Assembly (NCBI GenBank): GCA_014192545.1
Contig: BJHL01000001.1
Coordinates: forward strand, 1 to 64,000
From: Phycisphaerae bacterium
GTDB taxonomy: Bacteria > Planctomycetota > Phycisphaerae > Phycisphaerales > UBA1924
Reading direction: 5' to 3'
Length of the DNA stretch: 64,000 nucleotides
A program made the translations under genes and the position numbers. Below are positions 43,989-51,818 of this stretch, in pieces; position 1 is the first letter of the stretch, and each line of letters starts with the position of its first letter. Below the pieces are notes generated by a model. The model ran no database searches, was not told where the DNA came from, and worked only from the letters and a program-made list of their open reading frames with translations.

Positions 43989-44633
43989 TTAGCGCGCGGG
44001 GATGCCTTTGATCGTGACGCCGGCGGGGATGTTTTTGGTGACGACGGCTCCGGCCCCCACTGTGACGCGCGGGGCGATGGTGAGGCCTGGGATGACGCGG
44101 GAGCCGATGCCTAGCAGGGTGTCTTCACCAACTTTGACCGTCCCGGCGAGCACCGTTCCCGGAGCAATATGGGCGTTCTCGCCAATGTCACAATCATGCT
44201 CGATGACGCTGGCGGTGTTGATGATGGCGTGATCGCGAATGCGGGCGCAGGCGTGGATGACGGCGTGGGGGCCGACGTAGACGCCTTTGCCGAGGATGGC
44301 GGTGGGGTCGATGGTGGCAGTCGGATGCACGAGCGTGACGGCGTGGTCGGTCAGGGCATCGCCAAAACGCGAAAGGAGTACGCGGCGGGAGGCGAGGTCT
44401 CCGAGCGCAAGGATGCACGTGATGCCGGGGCGGGGTGTGAAGTCGCGCAGCGGGCCAAGGCGAGGCAGGCCTCGTTTGAGGCTGAGCGGCGCTTGATCGC
44501 TGTCGTCAACGAAGCCGGCGACATGCACGCAGGCAGCCAGGGCGGCCGAGAGGACGACCTGTGCGTGGCCGCCACCGCCGATGAGGATGAGAGGCAGCGG
44601 TGCAGGTCGGGATGAATCGGAAAGGCGAGCCAC
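43989..44633 (-). CDS. NeuD/PglD-type sugar O-acyltransferase
   Basis: 214 aa. The N-terminal Rossmann part (LILIGGGGHAQVVLSAAL, VAGFVDDSD) binds a nucleotide sugar. The C-terminal left-handed beta-helix shows hexapeptide repeats (IGENAHIAPGTVLAGTVKVG, IGSRVIPGLTIAPRVTVGAGAVVTKNIP). This is the NeuD/PglD arrangement of acetyltransferases that modify sialic-acid-like or bacillosamine sugars. The conserved His in EHDCDIG is present. It is divergent from the zinc-ribbon membrane gene. It fits the glycan-rich character of the window. Confidence 0.88.
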   Translation of the reverse strand: MARLSDSSRPAPLPLILIGGGGHAQVVLSAALAACVHVAGFVDDSDQAPLSLKRGLPRLGPLRDFTPRPGITCILALGDLASRRVLLSRFGDALTDHAVTLVHPTATIDPTAILGKGVYVGPHAVIHACARIRDHAIINTASVIEHDCDIGENAHIAPGTVLAGTVKVGEDTLLGIGSRVIPGLTIAPRVTVGAGAVVTKNIPAGVTIKGIPAR

Positions 44634-44763
44634 GCGGGGGATATCGGCCTTTGGCCGGGCGATGCGTGAACGGTCGAGTTACAGACCCTACGACGCAAGT
44701 CAGCCAGGACGACAGAGGGAGGATGGGCTGCAGCGAGCAGCCTGGTTTCACGATAACCGAGGG

Positions 44764-45642
44764 ATGCAGCAGCGAGCGATGACAGCAGCGGAGCAGAAGG
44801 CTTGTACGCGTCGGCCACCGGCGTTGGGCTCGATTGCAGGTAGCATGTTTGCGGGTGCGCTGATGGGCGTGGTGACGGGTATTGCGCTGGTCTGCGTGCC
44901 GCTGGGGTTATTTGGGGTGGTGAACTCGTTCTTCAAGTGGTTGCCACCTGCGTTTCTTGCGCCGTATCGCACAGAGCTGCTGATTGGCTGCGGGATATGG
45001 GTGGCGGGGTGGGCGGGTGTCGCCGGGTTCATGCAAGTGCTGAGTTTCAGAAGGATGACGCAAACGGGCGCGGCATTGGCGCAGGACTTAGCCGGAGGGG
45101 TGGTCAATGTCCAGACTCACGTGATCGTTGAGGCGATCAGCCTGCGGGTGGACAGCGAGCACGACGGCCTTGCATATGTGATGCGAAGCACGTCGGGCGA
45201 GGTTTTCTTCACGATTCATGAGGGGTCGGCGTGTCAGGAAGACATCGGTTGGCGGACCAAGCTGCGAGGGCATGATCCACGGCTGGACGAGTGGCGGCCC
45301 TCACGCGAGATGGTGACAGCGACCACGCCCCATGCCGGATTGGTTGTGAGCGCAACATTCGGTGGCGAGGCGATAACGATGCCTTTGCGCATCTACGAAG
45401 GCGAAGATCTGTTGGAGAAACTGACGGGCGAGGGAGATGTGCAGCGGGTGACGATGACATGGGACGAGTTTGTGCGCGCATTTGTGAGCGATGCGCGACT
45501 GATGCATTATGCGGCGGAGTGCAGCGAGTGCGACTACGACCTGAGCGCGACGGAACCGGAGCCGGACGGGGGGTATCGCTGCTCAGAATGCGGACACGTG
45601 CGGCGGCCCGTTGAGACTGAGGCTCTGCGGCGGTCGGCATGA
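44764..45642 (+). CDS. membrane protein with C-terminal zinc ribbon
   Basis: 292 aa from the ATG at 44764 (ATG 44779 also possible); the longer frame upstream is antisense to the acyltransferase. Two hydrophobic helices lie at about 22-48 (IAGSMFAGALMGVVTGIALV) and 62-90. A soluble alpha/beta region follows. Near the C-terminus CSEC..YRCSEC with spacing of about 20 is a zinc-ribbon, often seen in planctomycete membrane proteins. The function is unknown. Its stop overlaps the start of the cysteine dioxygenase gene (ATGA), indicating translational coupling. Confidence 0.7.
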   Translation: MQQRAMTAAEQKACTRRPPALGSIAGSMFAGALMGVVTGIALVCVPLGLFGVVNSFFKWLPPAFLAPYRTELLIGCGIWVAGWAGVAGFMQVLSFRRMTQTGAALAQDLAGGVVNVQTHVIVEAISLRVDSEHDGLAYVMRSTSGEVFFTIHEGSACQEDIGWRTKLRGHDPRLDEWRPSREMVTATTPHAGLVVSATFGGEAITMPLRIYEGEDLLEKLTGEGDVQRVTMTWDEFVRAFVSDARLMHYAAECSECDYDLSATEPEPDGGYRCSECGHVRRPVETEALRRSA

Positions 45643-46292
45643 CCAATGCTGGGGACTTATCGGCTGGCGATACCGGCCGAAATGAGCTATGCGCGGCGTT
45701 GGAAAACCGTTACAATCAATTCATGGCTCGCATGCTTTCATCCAGTGGCGTGATGCAGGACCCGGCGGTGATGTTCCCCAAGTTGGCGGAACTGATTGGC
45801 TATTTGGATTCGATTGACCATCGCGCGGACTTGGCGACGCTGGGGCGGCTGCTCGCGAAGCTGGATGTTTCGCGGTGTGATATCGCGACGACGTGCATCT
45901 TTGGCGTGAAGGGATACCGGCGTAATTGCATCAGCAAGAGCGAGTGGTATGAACTGGTGGCGTGTTGTTGGCATAGCGGCGATCGCACGCCTATTCATGA
46001 CCATCGCGGGGTGAGCTGCGCGTTCAAGGTGGTTGAGGGCGAGGGAACTGAAATTCGCTTTGCGGAAACGCCTAGCGGATTGATTTGTCCGACGATGAGT
46101 GTGAAGATGCCCACGGGGTATATCTGTGCGGCAGATGACAGTGATATTCATCAGGTGGCGAACATGCAGGCGGCGGGGCAGGACCTGATCACGCTGCACA
46201 TTTACAGCCCGCCTATTCGGAAGATGCACACGTATGAATGGGGTGCGGCGAGCACGGTGGAGGCGGGGGATTGTTACGAGACGCCGTGCTGA
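45639..46292 (+). CDS. cdo: cysteine dioxygenase
   Basis: 217 aa. The iron-binding HDH motif is in DRTPIHDHRGVSCAFKVVEG, and the third His is in SDIHQVANMQ, as in type I cysteine dioxygenases of the cupin fold. It oxidises L-cysteine to cysteine sulfinate. The Tyr of TLHIYSPPI is also conserved. Overlaps the zinc-ribbon gene by 4 bp. The Cys that crosslinks to Tyr in mammals is not obvious. Confidence 0.9.
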   Translation: MTNAGDLSAGDTGRNELCAALENRYNQFMARMLSSSGVMQDPAVMFPKLAELIGYLDSIDHRADLATLGRLLAKLDVSRCDIATTCIFGVKGYRRNCISKSEWYELVACCWHSGDRTPIHDHRGVSCAFKVVEGEGTEIRFAETPSGLICPTMSVKMPTGYICAADDSDIHQVANMQAAGQDLITLHIYSPPIRKMHTYEWGAASTVEAGDCYETPC

Positions 46293-46347
46293 GAGGAAGG
46301 CACTGGGGACTGGGCACTGGGGACTGGGCACTGGGGACTGGGGGGAA
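46293..46347. repeat. heptamer tandem tract (GGGGACT / GGGCACT)
   Basis: Alternating ACTGGGG and ACTGGGC units between the convergent cysteine dioxygenase and histidine kinase genes. The unit ACTGGGG is the reverse complement of the CCCCAGT unit of cyanobacterial STRR repeats. Confidence 0.85.
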
Positions 46348-46352
46348 GGCAG

Positions 46353-48695
46353 TCAGCGTGCGATGCGGGCGGTGAGGGTGACGATGGCGCCTTTGGTGGG
46401 GCCGCCTGGGGTTTCGTGGATGTTGGCGAGGGTGATGTCGCCTCCCAGCGTGTGGGCGAGGGTGCGGGCGCGGGTGAGGCCTAGGCCTCGTTTGCGGCCA
46501 GCAGGCTTTTCGCTGAAGAATGGGTCCATGGCGTGGCGCAGGGCTTTTTCGCTGAAGCCTGAGCCGTTGTCCATGACTTCGAAAGCGATGCGGTCACCTT
46601 CGCGCAGGGCGACGATGCGGATGTTGCCTTCGGGGTTGCTTTCGACGGCGTTGGTAACGACTTCAGTAAGCGCGGCGACGAGGAGTTCGGTGTCGAGGCG
46701 CACGGTGTTGGGGGCGCGGGAGAGATCGACATCGACTCGGGTGTCGGCACAGGCGCGGATGAGGGATTGGCCCACGACGCGCTTGACGACTTCGTGCATG
46801 ATGCAATCGGTGATGCTGGGCTGGGGGGCAACGCTGAGCAGGTGAAGGCTTTGGATGAGGTCGCTGAGTTCTTTGGCGGCGCCGGCGATAGCGGTGGCGG
46901 CGGCTTTGTCGCGATCGTCTTTAAGGCGCAGGCTGAGGAGCTGGGCGCGGCCAGCGATGACGGCAAGGGGGTTGTTCATCTCGTGTGCGGCACCGGCGGT
47001 GACTTCGCCCAGTTTGGCGTAGGCCTCTTGGTGGGCGATGACGGCCTGAGCTTCGGCGAGTTGGCGGGTGCTTTCGACGAGTTGTTCGTGCATGCGGGCG
47101 GCGCGGGTTTGCTCGATGGCGGCGCGGAGGGCGTTGCTCCAAGCGGCGAAGAGGGGTTGCAGCAGCGTGCGCAGGACGGGGGGTACTTCGCGCTCGCAGA
47201 TGAGGGCGCCGCAACTGCCGTAGGTGTCGGCGGTGATGGGCGTGACCCAGAGGGGCAGGACGCGCAGGCGGCGGATGTCGGGCGCGCTGCTGAGGTGGTC
47301 GGCGAGTTCGTTGAGGAGGCTGGAGAGTGTGCCCAAGGAGCCCGGGGTGGCTGCGCTGCTGGCGAGCATTTCTCCCAGAGCGTCGGTGTTGTCGCTGGTC
47401 CAGACGTTGATGGCGTGATCGTGCAGCGGGACGGTGGGGACTGGGCTGCTGAGCAGGCGCCAGTCGTTGCCGGGTTCTTCGCGCAGGAGGAGGCAGGCAT
47501 AGCCTGGGCCCAGGGTGGCGCGGGCACTGGCGACGACAGCGGTTGCAGCTTCGTGCACAGTGCGGGCGGCGCGGGTGGAGGCGTGGAAGGAATCGATTGC
47601 GCTCAAGATTCGCTGCATCGCGTGGGCGTGTTTGGCTTGTTCGTGAAGCTGGACGTTGAGCGCGCTGAGGTGCTGGGTGACGTTGGCGAGGCTCTCGATG
47701 AAAAGCTGGGGCGTGGTGAGTTGGTCGATGCCTAGCAATTGGAGTCGCTGGGCGACGAGGTCTTGCAACTGCGGCATGAAGGAGGAAGGTTCGGCGGTGA
47801 TGCCGAGCTTTTGCCAGAGGGTTTTGACGTTGAGGACGGTGTCGTAATCGCCTGACCAACCCAGGTGCAGTTCGCGGCAGAGGGCACGAGCGGCGGTGAC
47901 GACGGTGATGATGTCTTTGCTGGCGACGGCGGCAGTGGCCTGCGCGGGCTGGTCGTGGAGCCAGATGGTTTCTTGCAGGCTTGGGGGGAGATTCCAGTGG
48001 GCGGCGAGGCGCTTGCCGGCGGTGTGGTGGTCGAGTCCTAGCAGTTCACGCTCGATGGTTGCGCTGCGGACGCGGCGTTTGGCGGCGAGAGCGAGAACAC
48101 GGTCGTAGGCCTTGGGCAGGACGAAGCTGAGGGCGATGCGGCCCACGCTGTGAAGCAGGCCTGCGAGGAAGGCTTCGTCGCGGACGTGCTTGAGATGCGG
48201 GACACGCTCGACGAGCATTTCGGCGGCGACGGCGACGGCGATGGAGTGCTTCCAGAGACCTTGTTTGTCGAAGACTTCGGGCGCGAAGTCTTCGCTGGCA
48301 TTGGCGATTTGGTTGTCGAGGCGGGCCTTGGCTTCGTCGCGCGCGACGAGGTCGCAGACGCAGACGCTGAGGACTGAGTTGCGGACGGCGTCGATGCCCA
48401 TCATGACGACGGCGCGTTTGACACTGGTGATTTTTTCGCCCAGGCCTTTGTCACTTTTTCGGCAGAGGCCCAGGATGCGGCTGGCGAGGGCGGGGTCGCT
48501 CTCGATGATAGAGGCGATGTCGTCCATCTCGACATCACTCGCGCTGCTAATGCGGATGATGCGAGCGGAGACGGCGGGGAGGGTGGGGAGCGCGTCGATG
48601 CGCTCCAAGATTAACTCCACTTGGCGCGCGGGCGTGTGGCGTCCGTTATGCGGGACGCGGGCGAAGTCGAGGATGGCTCCGGGGGTTGCCACCAT
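46353..48695 (-). CDS. HDOD-GAF-histidine kinase
   Basis: 780 aa. N-terminal HDOD domain at about 25-265 (ILERIDALPTLPAVSARII, ESDPALASRILGLC). A GAF-like region spans about 360-530. The kinase part has an H-box AHEMNNPLAVIAGRAQLL with His near residue 572, N-box TEVVTNAVESNP, and DNGSGFSEKALRHAM and GLGLTRARTLAHTLGG for ATP binding. The HDOD domain has no HD phosphodiesterase residues and is likely a signalling module. Immediately downstream on the same strand is an unusual response regulator, its probable partner. Confidence 0.9.
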   Translation of the reverse strand: MVATPGAILDFARVPHNGRHTPARQVELILERIDALPTLPAVSARIIRISSASDVEMDDIASIIESDPALASRILGLCRKSDKGLGEKITSVKRAVVMMGIDAVRNSVLSVCVCDLVARDEAKARLDNQIANASEDFAPEVFDKQGLWKHSIAVAVAAEMLVERVPHLKHVRDEAFLAGLLHSVGRIALSFVLPKAYDRVLALAAKRRVRSATIERELLGLDHHTAGKRLAAHWNLPPSLQETIWLHDQPAQATAAVASKDIITVVTAARALCRELHLGWSGDYDTVLNVKTLWQKLGITAEPSSFMPQLQDLVAQRLQLLGIDQLTTPQLFIESLANVTQHLSALNVQLHEQAKHAHAMQRILSAIDSFHASTRAARTVHEAATAVVASARATLGPGYACLLLREEPGNDWRLLSSPVPTVPLHDHAINVWTSDNTDALGEMLASSAATPGSLGTLSSLLNELADHLSSAPDIRRLRVLPLWVTPITADTYGSCGALICEREVPPVLRTLLQPLFAAWSNALRAAIEQTRAARMHEQLVESTRQLAEAQAVIAHQEAYAKLGEVTAGAAHEMNNPLAVIAGRAQLLSLRLKDDRDKAAATAIAGAAKELSDLIQSLHLLSVAPQPSITDCIMHEVVKRVVGQSLIRACADTRVDVDLSRAPNTVRLDTELLVAALTEVVTNAVESNPEGNIRIVALREGDRIAFEVMDNGSGFSEKALRHAMDPFFSEKPAGRKRGLGLTRARTLAHTLGGDITLANIHETPGGPTKGAIVTLTARIAR

Positions 48696-48718
48696 GTGAA
48701 ACTCGAGCGAAACTGGGC

Positions 48719-49369
48719 TTATGCCGCGACGGCGTGTTCTCCGCCGGGCTGGTCTGAGGACGTGCCTGCAGCGTCGATGCCCAGCAGATCGCTCATGCGT
48801 TTGGAAAGTTCGTTGATGGAGAAAGGCTTGGGGAGGAAACCGTCGGCACCAGCTTTGAGGAGCGTGTCGATTTCTTCGCGGCGGACGACGCCTGAGATGA
48901 TGAGGATTTTGGTGTCGGTGAAGGCGGGGTTTGCGCGGATGCGCGAGCAGACGACGTTGCCGTTGATGTCGGGGAGCATGTAGTCGAGGATGATGAGATG
49001 CGGCTTGACGTGCTCGGTGAGCATGCCGGCGTCGTAGCCTGTGCCAGCGGTGTGGAGTTGGAGGCGGTCGTCGCGGCTGAGCATGTCGCGGTACATCTCG
49101 AGGATGTCGGTGTCGTCTTCGACGAGGAGGACGCGCTTTTTTCCGGCTTCGAGGATGTTGGTTGGGATGTGATTGGCTTTCATGAAGCGCAGGAGTTCAT
49201 CGCGCGGGATGCGGCGGAACTTGGAGCCTGGCACTTTGAAGCCTGTGAGCCGGCCTGCGTCAAAGCAGCGGATGATGGTCTGTTGGCTGATTTTGCAGAG
49301 CAGAGCAGCTTCACCTGTGGTAAAGACGCGTTTGCTGGCGATGTCAGCTGGGAGTTGTTCTTGCGACAT
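48719..49369 (-). CDS. response regulator with N-terminal excisionase-type HTH
   Basis: 216 aa. Residues about 14-70 (VFTTGEAALLCKISQQTIIRC, FKVPGSKFRRIPRDEL) are a MerR/excisionase-like winged helix that should bind DNA. Residues about 78-195 are a receiver domain: VLLVEDDTDILEMYRDML, phosphoacceptor Asp in LIILDYMLPDI, SGV in ILIISGVVRR, Lys in LPKPFS. The order DNA-binding first, receiver second is the reverse of the usual arrangement. It lies 23 bp upstream of the HDOD-GAF kinase and the two are likely one two-component system. Confidence 0.9.
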   Translation of the reverse strand: MSQEQLPADIASKRVFTTGEAALLCKISQQTIIRCFDAGRLTGFKVPGSKFRRIPRDELLRFMKANHIPTNILEAGKKRVLLVEDDTDILEMYRDMLSRDDRLQLHTAGTGYDAGMLTEHVKPHLIILDYMLPDINGNVVCSRIRANPAFTDTKILIISGVVRREEIDTLLKAGADGFLPKPFSINELSKRMSDLLGIDAAGTSSDQPGGEHAVAA

Positions 49370-49561
49370 GACGCGACCCTCACGAGACTGGACGATACCT
49401 GCGAAGCGGCAGCAAACTTACCCAGTTTGCCTAAACCGCCAACGTGATATCGAAAGAATCGCGGACGCACTTCACGCGGAGTTTGATGGGGGGCTGCGAG
49501 TTATCAGGGCATTGCGGGCGGCGATGTGGGCCAAGGTCCGGAATTGCGCGGGGGTGGCGAA

Positions 49562-50446
49562 TCAGGACTGGGCGGCGGGGGTTTGAGCCGCTGCGGTTTC
49601 GCGGGCATCGACGATTTGTTCCATTTCGAGGACCCAGTCTTCGAGCGGGACGTGGCGGTAGAGGTCGAGCTCGATGGCGTTGCCTTTGAAGGTTGGGTGG
49701 TCTTCGCGCGTGCGGAGGGTGATGTAGAACTTCTCCCACTTGCTTTTGTCGAACTCGATGATGTCGGCGGGGGTGAGGGTTGCGCCGCTGGGGAGCGTGA
49801 GGGTTTTGGTGGCGGGGTCCCATTTGTATGAGATGGCTTTGACGCGAAGCATGAGCAGGGCGATCCAGCCGAAGACGGCTGCACCGACGGCGGCGATGGC
49901 CCACTGGCTGGGAATGTCCCACCAACTGAGCGGCGACGGGGCTTTGGGTGCGGCTCCGGCTTCGGCTTTGGTGAATCGGTTGCGAAGTTGGACGAGGCGT
50001 TCATCGGCACTGCCGACGGTGACGGGTTTGCCGTCTTCGATGCGGAAGTCGGTGCGGGGGAAGGCGGTGTTGGCTGGATTGAGTTGGTTGATGAGCTTGA
50101 GCTGGGTGAGCCAGTCGAGCATGGCTTTTTCGTCGGCACTGAGGCTGGCGTTGTCTTTTTGTTTAGAGAGGAGTTTGCTGAGTTCGGTGGCGGGGTCTTT
50201 GACGGTGGCTTGATCGTTGCTGATTTTGCTGGCGTTTTGCAATTCGGAGAGGTGTTGGAACTCGCCGAATTCGGCGGCACGCGCGCCGCGCTTGGGGTAG
50301 ACGATGATTGCATCGACGATGCCCCAGATGAGCAGGGCGAGGAAGGCGGCGGCGATGAGGATCATCTTCAGCGCCCACTTTTTGTTGACGACAGTGGTTT
50401 GCATGCCGGTGGAAGTGGTGGCGGCGCTGGGTTGTTGCTCGGCCAT
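49562..50446 (-). CDS. two-pass membrane protein of unknown function
   Basis: 294 aa. Helix 1 at about 24-48 (LKMILIAAAFLALLIWGIVDAIIVY) and helix 2 at about 182-205 (WAIAAVGAAVFGWIALLML). Between them is a charged periplasmic helical region. The C-terminal part after helix 2 (YKWDPATKTLTLPSGATLTP and YHRHVPLEDW-like stretches) resembles a small PH-like beta domain. No family is recognised. Upstream, 49370-49561, holds no gene I can support. Confidence 0.65.
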   Translation of the reverse strand: MAEQQPSAATTSTGMQTTVVNKKWALKMILIAAAFLALLIWGIVDAIIVYPKRGARAAEFGEFQHLSELQNASKISNDQATVKDPATELSKLLSKQKDNASLSADEKAMLDWLTQLKLINQLNPANTAFPRTDFRIEDGKPVTVGSADERLVQLRNRFTKAEAGAAPKAPSPLSWWDIPSQWAIAAVGAAVFGWIALLMLRVKAISYKWDPATKTLTLPSGATLTPADIIEFDKSKWEKFYITLRTREDHPTFKGNAIELDLYRHVPLEDWVLEMEQIVDARETAAAQTPAAQS

Positions 50447-50667
50447 GGTTACTCACTGAAACGAAGTTCCCCTGCACGCCGCGTGACGTGCCGAATGCGA
50501 ACTGTAGCGAGATACATCGACGCGAAGGGCGGAGGGGCTTGACCGTGGGGGGTGAGGAGCGACGAACTTGGTATGATGTTTTGGCGGCTGCGCGAGACGG
50601 CGGCGGGCGGGCGGCGTCTCATTGCGGACGGATTGAGCGTGAACGACTGGAACCGAAGGAGCAAGCC

Positions 50668-51684
50668 ATGAGCGGAGTGCGTCGACGTGAAGCTTTGTTT
50701 GGACTGGGAGCGTTGGCGGCGAGTGCGGCGTTTATGCGCGGCGGGGCGGCGGCTGTGCAGCCTGCGGGTGACAAGGCGGTGATGCAGACCAAGCCGGCGG
50801 AGAAGCCGCAGCAGGGGGCGGGGTTTTACAGGTTCAAGGTGGGAGAGGTTGAGTGTTACTCGATTGGCGATTCGCAGGCGAGGATGGATCCGTTTCCGCT
50901 GTGGGGGGAGAATGCATCGGAGGAGGCAGTGGCGGCGGCACTGAGGGCGTCGGCGTTGCCTGCGAAGCAGAACTTGATGCACTTTAATGTGCTACTGATG
51001 AAGACGGGGAGTGAGACGTGGCTGGTGGATGCGGGCAATGGGCCGGCGCGGGCGGAGCCGGGGATGCTGATGAAGCACCTCGGGACGCTGGGCGTGAAGG
51101 CTGAGGATGTGTCGGGGATTGTGCTGAGCCACTTGCATGGCGATCACTTTGCGGGATTGATGGATAAGGATGGGAAGCTGGTTTTCACGAACGCGAAGTA
51201 TTTCTTGAACGCGACGGAGTGCGAGTTTTGGTCACGCACGCCTGACTTGAGTAAGACGAATTTGAACGCGGATTGGAAGAAGGGGATGATCGAGGGTGCG
51301 CAGAAGACACTGATAGCTCTGGAGGCTTCGGGCAAATTGAACATGGTCGATGATGGGGCGAAGCTGACGAGCGGCATCAGCGTGAAGAAGACTGGCGGGC
51401 ACACGCCTGGACACCAGACGGTGGTGGTTGAAAGTGGCGGCAAGCGATTTGAGATGTTGGCCGATGCGGTGCACCACTATGTGCTGAGCTTTCAGCATCC
51501 GGAGTGGCACTTGCACTTTGATTATGACGCGAAGGAAGGTGCGCGGGCGCGGCGCGAGGTGCTGAGTCGCGTGGCGAGTGATGAGTCGCTGGTGATGTGC
51601 TATCACACGCCTTGGCCTGGGGTTGGGCGGGTGATTCGCGAGGGGGATGGGTTTGCGTGGATGCCGATGGTGTGGGAGTGGTGA
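50668..51684 (+). CDS. exported MBL-fold metallohydrolase
   Basis: 338 aa from the ATG at 50668, preceded by AAGGAG; the longer frame is rejected. The N-terminus VRRREALFGLGALAASAAF looks like a twin-arginine signal. The metallo-beta-lactamase motif is LSHLHGDHFAGL, with the second metal histidines in GGHTPGHQTVV, Asp in LADAVHHY and C-terminal His in VMCYHTPWPG. It belongs to the quorum-quenching-lactonase/hydrolase branch by general appearance. The substrate is unknown. A perfect bidirectional terminator follows. Confidence 0.85.
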   Translation: MSGVRRREALFGLGALAASAAFMRGGAAAVQPAGDKAVMQTKPAEKPQQGAGFYRFKVGEVECYSIGDSQARMDPFPLWGENASEEAVAAALRASALPAKQNLMHFNVLLMKTGSETWLVDAGNGPARAEPGMLMKHLGTLGVKAEDVSGIVLSHLHGDHFAGLMDKDGKLVFTNAKYFLNATECEFWSRTPDLSKTNLNADWKKGMIEGAQKTLIALEASGKLNMVDDGAKLTSGISVKKTGGHTPGHQTVVVESGGKRFEMLADAVHHYVLSFQHPEWHLHFDYDAKEGARARREVLSRVASDESLVMCYHTPWPGVGRVIREGDGFAWMPMVWEW

Positions 51685-51710
51685 GGTTGGCAGGTTGAAA
51701 TTGGAAATTG

Positions 51711-51740
51711 AAAACGCACGGGTGTTGGCCCGTGCGTTTT
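51711..51740. terminator. bidirectional terminator
   Basis: AAAACGCACGGG pairs with CCCGTGCGTTTT around a 6-nt loop, with T-rich flank on the plus side and A-rich on the other. It serves both the MBL gene and the convergent propeller gene. Confidence 0.9.
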
Positions 51741-51780
51741 CATTTTTTGGGGAATGGGGGGAGGTTTTTGGGTGGTGGAT

Positions 51781-51808
51781 CCGGACCTTCGCAGGGCCTC
51801 AGGTCCGG
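51781..51808 (-). repeat. dispersed hairpin repeat, copy d
   Basis: Perfect stem CCGGACCT/AGGTCCGG, with the loop on this orientation TCGCAGGGCCTC; flanked by GCGTCGGGGAG as in the other copies. Located 10 bp downstream of the propeller gene stop. Confidence 0.8.
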
Positions 51809-51818
51809 CGTCGGGGAG

